A stretch of 9,755 nt of DNA from Sulfuriferula sp. GTDB taxonomy: Bacteria > Pseudomonadota > Gammaproteobacteria > Burkholderiales > Sulfuriferulaceae. The stretch lies in assembly GCA_027311185.1 (NCBI GenBank), contig DAICZK010000050.1:1-9755 (forward strand), in the 5' to 3' direction. Every line of letters begins with the position of its first letter. The first letter of the stretch is position 1. Positions 1 to 5,736 of this stretch are shown here, one piece after another. A program made the position numbers and the translations under genes. The notes beneath the pieces are model-generated. The model did not search any database. It saw only the letters and a list, made by a program, of their open reading frames with translations, and was not told where the DNA came from.

Positions 1-293
1 AAATAAATCCTGCGCCTGGCGGAAAACACCGTGTCTAGCAATGCCTCGACGCCTTCCATGCTGAGCTGCGCGAGCGCATCCTCTTTAAGCAAGTCGGCAA
101 AAAGCCGATGCTTGGCCTCCATGCTCGCCAGAAAAACCTCGGCGCCGCCATCTTCCGTCAGGTCATGCATCAGGGACGAAAAGCGCTGCTGAAACTGCCT
201 TGCGTCGAGCGGCACGGAAAGCGCCGCCGGCACAATCAGGTCGGCTTCGTCTTCCGCCAGCGCCTGATCAGGCCGCTTTTTGAACCAGAGCAT
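1..293 (-). CDS. sHdr-associated conserved hypothetical protein (Hyp/orf2), N-terminal part, cut by window edge
   Basis: The reverse strand stays open from an ATG at 293-291 to the window edge: 97 codons with no stop. The protein starts MLWFKKRPDQ and continues as a mostly helical, charged, soluble-looking sequence with no cysteine, signal peptide or membrane segment in the visible part. The start lies inside the end of hdrA, overlapping it by 26 bases in another frame, with only a weak GGTGA-like ribosome site, so translation may be coupled. In sHdr clusters the gene after hdrA is an uncharacterised conserved gene ('hyp', or orf2 in Acidithiobacillus), followed by hdrC2 and hdrB2. Position is the main basis for the name; no catalytic motif is visible. 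The open frame is clear, but the exact start is less certain. Confidence 0.72.
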   Translation of the reverse strand, partial: MLWFKKRPDQALAEDEADLIVPAALSVPLDARQFQQRFSSLMHDLTEDGGAEVFLASMEAKHRLFADLLKEDALAQLSMEGVEALLDTVFSARRRIY

Positions 294-1317
294 TCATGTC
301 ACCCACAGCGCGCATCGCCATTGCCAGGCCGTGCGAGATGCTGGTATCGATATCTTCCGGGCCAAGCGCCGCACCGCCGACATAAATGCCGCGGCGAGTG
401 CTGCTAAAGCTGCTCGTGTATTGCTCGCCTTTATCGACGAAACCGTGTTTTTCCAGGCCTATGCCGAATACCTTGGCGATGTCTGGGTTTTCTTCATTCG
501 GGTCCATGCCGATGGCGTGCACGACGATGTCCATAGGAATGACGATAGGGCGCTTGACCAGCGTGTCCTCGCCTTTGACCAATAAACGTCCGTCGGCCGA
601 TTGCGTGACTTCGGCAATACGCGCCTTGACAAATTTGGTCTTGAATTCTTCCTGCGATTTCCAGTAGAATTTATCTTCGTAAAGACCGAAGGTGCGAATG
701 TCCATATAATAAATAAAGACTTCGGTGGTCGGAGAAAGCTCTTTGATCTCCATCGCCAGGTTGGTCGAAACCGTGCAACAGATTTTTGAGCACCACTCGC
801 GGCCAATCTGCCGGTCGCGCGAACCCACGCACAATAAAATAGCGACGCGCTCAGGCACGCGGCCGTTTGAAGGACAGGCAATTTTGCCGCTGCCGACCAT
901 TTGCTCCATCTGCGTGGTGGTCAATACGTCCTCGTAAGTACCGAAACCCCATTCCGGCTTGTTGATGGAGTCGAAATGTGTGAAGCCGGTGCCCAAAATG
1001 ATACTGCCCACGTTAGCGCTCTGACCGTTCGACAAGGTGACGGTAAAGTTACCGGCTTCGCCTTCCACTTTAACCACCTTGGTGGATTTATAAACGGTTA
1101 CATTGGCATTATCTTCGACGCGCTTGATCATGCGACCAATCGCGTCCTTTGCCCACTCGCCCGAAGGAACCAATTTCGCATAACCCGACAGAATCGGTGC
1201 TCCGCCAAGAACGGCTTCTTTTTCGACTAAAATTACTTTTTTGCCGATTGAAGCCACACCTGCCGCAGCAGACAAACCAGTCGGGCCTGCACCCACTACT
1301 AAAACGGTATCAGACAT
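268..1317 (-). CDS. hdrA: sHdrA-type heterodisulfide reductase-like iron-sulfur flavoprotein
   Basis: This is a 349-residue flavoprotein subunit of the sHdr complex, which acts in cytoplasmic oxidation of protein-bound sulfane sulfur. An N-terminal dinucleotide-binding motif GAGPTG (about residues 9-14), followed by an acidic strand end VEKE, indicates FAD binding. Four cysteines in a CX12CX3CC pattern (C163, C176, C180, C181) match the [4Fe-4S] site in the thioredoxin-reductase-like part of HdrA. A second nucleotide-binding region ends near the GIYVGGAA motif. It is about half the length of methanogen HdrA, as is normal for sHdrA. The chosen ATG (1317-1315) has GGAGG nine bases upstream, inside the end of hdrB. 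A TTG two codons earlier would sit only three bases from that site. The gene begins two bases after the hdrB stop, so translation is probably coupled. Confidence 0.93.
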   Translation of the reverse strand: MSDTVLVVGAGPTGLSAAAGVASIGKKVILVEKEAVLGGAPILSGYAKLVPSGEWAKDAIGRMIKRVEDNANVTVYKSTKVVKVEGEAGNFTVTLSNGQSANVGSIILGTGFTHFDSINKPEWGFGTYEDVLTTTQMEQMVGSGKIACPSNGRVPERVAILLCVGSRDRQIGREWCSKICCTVSTNLAMEIKELSPTTEVFIYYMDIRTFGLYEDKFYWKSQEEFKTKFVKARIAEVTQSADGRLLVKGEDTLVKRPIVIPMDIVVHAIGMDPNEENPDIAKVFGIGLEKHGFVDKGEQYTSSFSSTRRGIYVGGAALGPEDIDTSISHGLAMAMRAVGDMNALVQKAA

Positions 1318-1319
1318 CT

Positions 1320-2663
1320 TCAATGGCCTCCTAATGCCAACTCTGGATTATATAAATATTCGATATTTCCAGCTTCGACTTCTTTCAGATAAGATTCAAA
1401 CGTTTTCTTGGCTTCAGTCCAGGAAACACCCATTTTTTCGACTAGCTCCTCACAAGGAGAAGCGTGCCATTGCAGTTGCACAATCTTGAACGGGTCGGCG
1501 CCGCAGGCCAAAGCGGCGAACTGCACGTCGGCCATGATAGGCACGGCGAAATCGTTATCGTGCGCCTTGCCTATCCACTGGTTTTTATCCATGGTCGTGA
1601 TACAGCCGGTGTCGATCCCGAGCAATACGTCGGCATTGGCTTCTTCGCGCACGACGCGAATTTTGCGGTCCATCGTAAACGAGCGGGTAAACTCGCGCTC
1701 CGAGATGATATGACGGAAGCCGAAACCGCAGCAGTCGTACCAGGTCGAATAGTCGATCAGTTGTGCGCCCAGCGCCAACGCCAAGGAGCTGCCGACGGCA
1801 GTACGGTTGCCGCCCAGAACAGCAGGATCGTAGATAGCATCTTCGTGTACCATCTTGTAGTAATGACAGGCCGCGTGCATGGTGACGCGGATATTGGAGA
1901 CGTCGACGGTCTGCAATTCGGAGGCGATGCGATTACGCATCACGTGCACCCACTCGGAATAATGGATGATTTCTTCAGGAATGACGAGCTTGCCGTCAAC
2001 CAGACGCCCGAGCTTGCCGAGGATCTTGGTGACGCGCTCGCGCAACTCGGCGGACTCGACCAGATATTTGCGAATTTCCTTATAGTTGCCGAAGGAAGTG
2101 CCGCAATGTACCAGCGGGAAAAAATGACCCGCTTCCATGCCGTGCTGCTTGCCGGAGATATAGGCCTGATGGAAATTACGCATGAATACGGCGGCCAGCG
2201 ATTCGACGTTGCCGATGCCCGACCCATGGTAGTTCCAGGCGGTGCAGGAAGTCTGATCGGTCTCGTCCAGGTAGTCCTTGCCCGGAACAAAATCAAATTT
2301 ATTCATGAACCACATCAGCGAGGTAGGGTAGCCCGGGATATTACCGCATTGTCCGCACGATTTGTGGTGCCACAACTGCTTGGTCGGCACCTTCTTGTTC
2401 CAGCCAAACAGGGTTTGCACATTCACCGGCTCGTGCGCGTCGGTGATGCGGTGAACGATGATCTGACCATCTTTTTCAAGCTCCCACATATGGTCACGTA
2501 TGTCATCCATACGCTCGCCCAGATCGACGGTACGCTTGTCCACGTGCTTGCGCACCCACTCAGTCGCCTTGGCCGCTTCCGCGCCGGATAAATTGGTCTG
2601 CTGGAAAAACGAGCCGTGCCCGGCGATTCCTTGATTCTCTGTACTATTAGCTGTGTCGCTCAT
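1320..2663 (-). CDS. hdrB: HdrB-type subunit of the sHdr complex (HdrB1 position)
   Basis: This is a 447-residue relative of heterodisulfide reductase subunit B, the subunit that holds non-cubane [4Fe-4S] clusters in cysteine-rich CCG domains. Two such domains can be followed. The first has C103-x2-C106, C140 (followed by T, not C) and C187. The second has C266, the C311-C312-G motif and C354. In both, the closing CxxC is reduced to one cysteine (CGTS and CITT). An N-terminal extension of roughly 95 residues precedes the first cysteine. The start at ATG 2663-2661 is supported by AGGAG seven bases upstream. A longer open frame to 2708 lacks such a site. It lies 45 bases after hdrC and 2 bases before hdrA. 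Its place between hdrC and hdrA makes it HdrB1. Other CCG-domain oxidoreductase subunits are similar, but the context settles the assignment. Confidence 0.92.
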   Translation of the reverse strand: MSDTANSTENQGIAGHGSFFQQTNLSGAEAAKATEWVRKHVDKRTVDLGERMDDIRDHMWELEKDGQIIVHRITDAHEPVNVQTLFGWNKKVPTKQLWHHKSCGQCGNIPGYPTSLMWFMNKFDFVPGKDYLDETDQTSCTAWNYHGSGIGNVESLAAVFMRNFHQAYISGKQHGMEAGHFFPLVHCGTSFGNYKEIRKYLVESAELRERVTKILGKLGRLVDGKLVIPEEIIHYSEWVHVMRNRIASELQTVDVSNIRVTMHAACHYYKMVHEDAIYDPAVLGGNRTAVGSSLALALGAQLIDYSTWYDCCGFGFRHIISEREFTRSFTMDRKIRVVREEANADVLLGIDTGCITTMDKNQWIGKAHDNDFAVPIMADVQFAALACGADPFKIVQLQWHASPCEELVEKMGVSWTEAKKTFESYLKEVEAGNIEYLYNPELALGGH

Positions 2664-2708
2664 GATAAATCTCCTAATAAATGAATTACAGGATTGACGA
2701 AAACACAA

Positions 2709-3389
2709 TCAGCCTTCTCGCTCTTCCAACCACTCCTCGTATTCCTCACGCTTCTCGTCGATGAAATCCTCGATCACATCGAACAGATTTTCATCCATTG
2801 CTTCAAGCGAGGAGAGCACGCCGGTCATTTCCCAAATGGTGTACATTTCAACCGATGTTTTCAAGGACACTTCCCACGCAGTATCCGTGGTTTGCAGAGT
2901 ACGCACCGGTATCGCCTTGCGCAGGGTCTTGAGGTCGCCTTCAACCTTCTGGATATTTTGGCCCCAGTCGGGGAAATGGTCAGGCTGTATCATGTCCGGC
3001 GACAACTGGTTGCCGGTAGTAATCAACTTGAGCATCACCCGGCCGAACGGACGCAATACGTCTTTTGCCGATTGCATGCCGTGCTTGATCGAGACTTCGC
3101 GCATGATCATGACCAGACCGCCCGGCGAATTCTTGAACGGACAGCGCGCCGCGCAAGTCATGCATTGCGCGCACGCCCAGATTTTTTCCTGCATCGCATC
3201 GTAGATCTGTTCGATATTTTCCGTCCAGAGTAGCTGGACGATTTCGCGCGGACTGTAATCGTAAAATTGTGCGGACGGGCATGTAGCCGTGCAGATCCCG
3301 CAATTCAGACATCCGTTCAATTCATGGTCATAACGAAAATCACCACGAATATCATCGTAAATCTCGCGCATTTCAGCGTAAGTTGCCAT
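2709..3389 (-). CDS. hdrC: HdrC-type ferredoxin-like subunit of the sHdr complex (HdrC1 position)
   Basis: This is a 226-residue electron-transfer subunit. Two classical [4Fe-4S] motifs are present: C27xxC30xxC33xxxC37P and C73xxC76xxC79xxxC83P. This spacing is that of HdrC and the related succinate dehydrogenase/GlpC iron-sulfur proteins. The last third is helical, lacks cysteines and ends in a very acidic stretch rich in EE and EEW. It should pass electrons between the HdrB and HdrA subunits in the cytoplasm. The ATG at 3389-3387 has AGAGG about six bases upstream. It is the first of the tightly packed hdrC-hdrB-hdrA-hyp block and is separated from dsrE by a 278-base structured spacer. Confidence 0.93.
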   Translation of the reverse strand: MATYAEMREIYDDIRGDFRYDHELNGCLNCGICTATCPSAQFYDYSPREIVQLLWTENIEQIYDAMQEKIWACAQCMTCAARCPFKNSPGGLVMIMREVSIKHGMQSAKDVLRPFGRVMLKLITTGNQLSPDMIQPDHFPDWGQNIQKVEGDLKTLRKAIPVRTLQTTDTAWEVSLKTSVEMYTIWEMTGVLSSLEAMDENLFDVIEDFIDEKREEYEEWLEEREG

Positions 3390-3667
3390 GATGTACCTCT
3401 CGGTTAATTATGCTGCCGCCATATAACTACCGGTAGCTACGTACGCCTGGCGGCTACATAAGCGTAGCCCACTCAATAAAATTCGAAGACGGAAACCATA
3501 CTGGCGCTTCCCGAAGGAAACGCTTAAATTTTGAAACTACCCGCTTACCGCGACCAGTTAGTGACAGTGTGGCTGATACGCCATACCGTTTGGGCAACAA
3601 GTCGGGAATTTTGTTCCCAACTTCAAATTGCCAGAGTGTGCTTAATACCCGACCCGCATTCGGGGTT
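3390..3667 (-). other. Structured dsrE-hdrC intergenic spacer with palindromes and hairpins
   Basis: This 278-base gap inside the sulfur operon holds no convincing gene. On the transcribed strand it contains several inverted repeats. CCCG-AATG-CGGG (3653-3664) follows the dsrE stop. A 10-bp stem (3599-3623) is listed separately. Near hdrC sits a cluster of overlapping GTAG/CTAC palindromes: GGCTAC...GTAGCC (3452-3469), GTAGCTAC (3433-3440) and CTACCGGTAG (3427-3436). Such an arrangement suits a dispersed intergenic repeat, an operator, or an mRNA processing or attenuation region. An open frame across it (3454-3744) starts inside dsrE in another frame and looks accidental. I found no good sigma-70 promoter for hdrC here. 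Confidence 0.5.
3599..3623 (-). terminator. Strong intercistronic hairpin, possible attenuator or processing site
   Basis: As minus-strand RNA the arms AAGTTGGGAA and TTCCCGACTT pair over 10 bp (one G-U wobble) around a CAAAA loop. The wobble pairs only in the transcript of the operon strand; on the plus strand the same position is a C-A mismatch. No uninterrupted U-tract follows (CTTGTTGCC), so a complete intrinsic terminator is unlikely. Partial attenuation, a 3'-end stabiliser for the rhd-tusA-dsrE mRNA, or a repeat unit are all possible. Confidence 0.4.
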
Positions 3668-4177
3668 TCAGGTATACAGGCAGATATCCGAGTCGCCCGC
3701 AAATTCGAAGAACGATGCGGCGCCGCCGTATTCCATGCCGTCAATAAAGTCGCTATGCTCGAAACCGAACAACTCCACCGTCATCTGACAGGCAATAAAT
3801 TTTACTTCCGCTTCCTGGCACATGGAGCGCAAATCGTGAATCGTGGCAACGCCATTATTGGCAATCGTCTGCTTCATTAAAACGGTTGCCAGGGATTCGT
3901 ACCCGGGCACAATAGCCTGGACAGCATTTGGGATATTCCAGTTGATATCGCGAAACCATTTGGGGCCGAACGGCATTTTCATGGGCATGCCTGGATTGCC
4001 CAACGGGCTGACCTTAAGAACAGAAAGGTCCTTGCGAACCAGCTGCAGGCCATAGAAGGTGAAAAATATCTCTACCGAGTAATCGAGCGCTGCGGCAGTC
4101 GAGGCCAGGATAAACGGCGGATAAGCCCAATCGAGCGTGCCTTTGGTTGCGATAATCGCAAGCTTCTTCTGATCCAT
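3668..4177 (-). CDS. dsrE: DsrE-family sulfurtransferase of the sHdr cluster (DsrE3-like)
   Basis: This is a 169-residue single-domain member of the DsrE/DsrF-like family, which carries sulfane sulfur on cysteine and exchanges it with TusA. It starts with a Rossmann-like strand (LAIIATKG). A conserved pair of cysteines, C120 and C130 (CX9C), sits near the expected active region. A glycine-rich GMEYGGAASF segment lies close to the C-terminus. A hydrophobic patch at residues 20-47 is better explained by the buried core of the fold than by a membrane segment. The start at ATG 4177-4175 has AGGAG seven bases upstream. It lies 82 bases after tusA and 278 bases before hdrC. The subtype (DsrE3 as opposed to DsrE2) is inferred from length and operon context. 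Confidence 0.88.
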   Translation of the reverse strand: MDQKKLAIIATKGTLDWAYPPFILASTAAALDYSVEIFFTFYGLQLVRKDLSVLKVSPLGNPGMPMKMPFGPKWFRDINWNIPNAVQAIVPGYESLATVLMKQTIANNGVATIHDLRSMCQEAEVKFIACQMTVELFGFEHSDFIDGMEYGGAASFFEFAGDSDICLYT

Positions 4178-4259
4178 TACCTAGCTCCTTTTATAGTTAT
4201 GTAGCCTGCACCGCATTTGCTGCCGTTACGCAATGACACGGTGTAGCCGGAATACCAAA

Positions 4260-4487
4260 TTATTTCTTTTTCATGAAAAACGTAAATTCACCACCTGCCT
4301 GAGCAGAGGACAAGAGTTCGTTACCCGTTTGCTTGGAAAACGCCTCGAAATCCTTGATCGCGCCCGGATCGGTCGCGACGATTTTCAGCACCTGGCCGGT
4401 GGTCAACTCGCCCAGGCTTTTTTTGCAGCGCAGTATAGGCAAAGGGCAATTCAGACCGCGCGCGTCCAGTTCTTTATCAAAATTCAT
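4260..4487 (-). CDS. tusA: TusA-family sulfur carrier protein
   Basis: This is a 75-residue TusA (SirA/YedF-type) protein of typical family length. The hallmark motif LNCPLPIL places the persulfide-carrying cysteine at C14, followed by PLP. It also has the usual TDPGA segment near residue 40. TusA accepts sulfane sulfur from a rhodanese and hands it to DsrE-type proteins and, in sHdr organisms, to the Hdr-like complex in the cytoplasm. Here it lies between rhodanese and dsrE, as in other rhd-tusA-dsrE-hdr operons. The start at ATG 4487-4485 is preceded by GGAGA at six bases. The gap to the rhodanese gene is 69 bases. Confidence 0.95.
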   Translation of the reverse strand: MNFDKELDARGLNCPLPILRCKKSLGELTTGQVLKIVATDPGAIKDFEAFSKQTGNELLSSAQAGGEFTFFMKKK

Positions 4488-4556
4488 TTTTCGTCTCCAT
4501 CAAATTGTAAAATAAACCGCAAACTACACCTGAAATTACCAGGCACTCCCACAAAT

Positions 4557-4877
4557 TCAAATCGAAGCAAGCGGTTTACCGGAACGTATCCAGCCCATAA
4601 TTCCACCCTGCAAGTTAAACACTTCGGTCAACCCCTTGGACGTCACGAAAGCACACGCCTGCGCGGAACGTCCGCCTGACTGGCAATAAAACACGACCGG
4701 CATGTTGCCCGGCAGATCCTGCAGCTTCATCGGCAGCAGATGGAGCGGAATATGGACGGCACCTTCAATTCCACCTCGCGACACCTCGGCATCCGTACGC
4801 ACGTCAATCAACATGCAATCCGAGGTGGCCTTGAGTTGCTCCAAACCCTGCACATCAACTTCCTTGAAACCGTACAT
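4557..4877 (-). CDS. Single-domain rhodanese (sulfurtransferase), first gene of the sHdr operon
   Basis: This is a 106-residue rhodanese domain. Visible marks are the early DVR motif (about D25-R27), the active-site loop CQSGGRS with catalytic C65, and a C-terminal GGIMGW motif. It should load sulfane sulfur as a cysteine persulfide and pass it to TusA, encoded next. I chose the ATG at 4877-4875. It has a G-rich stretch (GGGG) about five bases upstream and leaves a leader of roughly 24 bases from the predicted promoter. An ATG five codons earlier (4892) has no ribosome site and would leave only about 9 bases of leader. No signal peptide is seen, so it is cytoplasmic. The function is clear; the exact start is less certain. 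Confidence 0.9.
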   Translation of the reverse strand: MYGFKEVDVQGLEQLKATSDCMLIDVRTDAEVSRGGIEGAVHIPLHLLPMKLQDLPGNMPVVFYCQSGGRSAQACAFVTSKGLTEVFNLQGGIMGWIRSGKPLASI

Positions 4878-4907
4878 AGCCGCCCCAACCATAAATCAAA
4901 GCATAGT

Positions 4908-4935
4908 AATATACCAAAATACGGAAACGATGCAA
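4908..4935 (-). promoter_or_regulatory. Candidate extended -10 promoter for the rhd-tusA-dsrE-hdr operon
   Basis: On the minus strand TGGTATATT gives a -10 hexamer TATATT (5 of 6 consensus bases) with the TGn extension. A weak -35 (TTGCAT) lies 16 bases upstream. Transcription would start near position 4901, just ahead of the rhodanese ATG at 4877. This is pattern matching only. Confidence 0.45.
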
Positions 4936-5274
4936 ATAATTTTGTCATAAACATTTCAATTGCGCGGCAGGCGCGGCGCCTACTGGCCCCATTTTCCCGG
5001 CATTCTCGGCGAATTTCCGGATTTTCGCTCGCGGCGCAATACTGCCCGTTTCGCGACCATACTCGCCACTGATTCCGTCGCGCAGTGGTTATGGCACAAC
5101 TGCCGAAGCCATATCAAACCCACGTGAATGCAGACAAGCCGAGACAGTTTACGTTCATTCTTTTCCATGTTAAAGTCGCAGGAGTTTGCGCTATATATTT
5201 GAAAATCGACCTCACCACATCCAACATTCAGGGTTATCGAGCATAGCGCTCAGCACTACACAAGGAGTCCGTCC
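4936..5274. other. Divergent intergenic region between the sHdr operon and the 5275 gene
   Basis: No convincing gene is visible here. The left part is AT-rich near the minus-strand promoter. The middle (about 4960-5100) is GC-rich, with many GCG and CGC runs. A 62-codon reverse-strand frame (5168-4980) has no ribosome site and no recognisable composition. The right part contains a candidate plus-strand promoter. The region probably holds control elements for both directions, but I could not identify a clear operator palindrome. Confidence 0.4.
5170..5199 (+). promoter_or_regulatory. Candidate promoter for the conserved hypothetical gene at 5275
   Basis: A -10-like TATATT (5194-5199), within CTATATATTT, follows a poor -35 (TTAAAG, 5170-5175) at 18 bases; the overlapping TATATA would give 16. 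Transcription would start near 5206, leaving a leader of about 70 bases before the GTG start. The weak -35 makes this tentative. Confidence 0.3.
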
Positions 5275-5580
5275 GTGAACAAAAGCAATTTCAAGGAAAA
5301 CACCCGCTACACCATTACCTGGCGCACCGCCGATGGCAAGCTTCGTCCGGCCAACATTTATGTTTACAAGCTGTTTGAAACCGCGATGATTGCGCGCATG
5401 ACCGACAAAAGCGGTTTCCTGTATAAAATCGGTTACGATGACATCATCAAAATCGTTCACGAAAAAGCCGTCGACAAGGAAAACCAGTACGGCATTCCAG
5501 CCGCCGTGCTGGACGAAAAAATATGGAAAGACCGTACCATGATGGAGCGCTATTCCTCCTCTTCGCACATGGGGAAATAA
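5275..5580 (+). CDS. Conserved hypothetical protein, about 100 residues
   Basis: This is a 101-residue soluble protein starting at GTG (5275-5277), with AAGGAG seven bases upstream, a strong ribosome site. The sequence opens MNKSNFKENTRYTITW and continues with a beta-rich stretch (KLRPANIYVYKL, MIARMTDKSG, LLYK-like FLYKIGY), then a helical tail ending SSSSHMGK. It has no cysteine, signal peptide or membrane helix. The beta-strand pattern suggests a small barrel or SH3-like fold, but this is a guess. I recall similar proteins in betaproteobacteria without assigned function. It is divergent from the sulfur operon and 156 bases upstream of the CNNM gene. I do not assign a function. Confidence 0.8.
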   Translation: MNKSNFKENTRYTITWRTADGKLRPANIYVYKLFETAMIARMTDKSGFLYKIGYDDIIKIVHEKAVDKENQYGIPAAVLDEKIWKDRTMMERYSSSSHMGK

Positions 5581-5616
5581 TCCGCACACGCCCACGATGT
5601 GGCCATGGACTCGGCA

Positions 5617-5633
5617 CCGGGCCCACGGCCCGG
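5617..5633 (+). terminator. GC-rich hairpin after the conserved hypothetical gene
   Basis: A perfect 7-bp stem CCGGGCC/GGCCCGG closes a CAC loop, 37 bases after the stop at 5580. No T-tract follows, so it is not a full intrinsic terminator. It may stabilise the mRNA end or assist another form of termination. Confidence 0.35.
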
Positions 5634-5676
5634 CTGAGGACATCGCCCCGGATTCGGCATCGGCACCACATCTCGC

Positions 5677-5709
5677 TTGACAACACCAGCACAAGCCCTA
5701 AACTATACT
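5677..5709 (+). promoter_or_regulatory. Candidate promoter for the CNNM/CorB gene
   Basis: A consensus -35 TTGACA (5677-5682) is followed by TAAACT (5699-5704) at 16 bases, or by the better -10 TATACT (5704-5709) at an over-long 21 bases. Either would give a short leader before the TTG start at 5737. Confidence 0.4.
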
Positions 5710-5736
5710 CATCCTCCTTAGTCGGCTGACCCTGGT

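Noticed and set aside
1464..2591. A 375-codon plus-strand open frame opposite hdrB
   Set aside because: It is fully antisense to a clear HdrB with cysteine motifs, has no ribosome site or recognisable domain, and its length follows from the codon bias of the real gene.
3454..3744. A 96-codon minus-strand frame through the dsrE-hdrC spacer
   Set aside because: It starts inside dsrE in another frame, has no ribosome site, and runs through hairpin sequence. It is more likely a chance translation of repeat-like DNA.
4980..5168. A 62-codon minus-strand frame in the divergent intergenic region
   Set aside because: There is no Shine-Dalgarno, no recognisable motif, and it sits in a GC-rich stretch where stops are rare.
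5212..5694. A 160-codon minus-strand frame over the conserved hypothetical gene
   Set aside because: The plus-strand gene has a strong ribosome site and recognisable family-like sequence. The reverse frame has neither.
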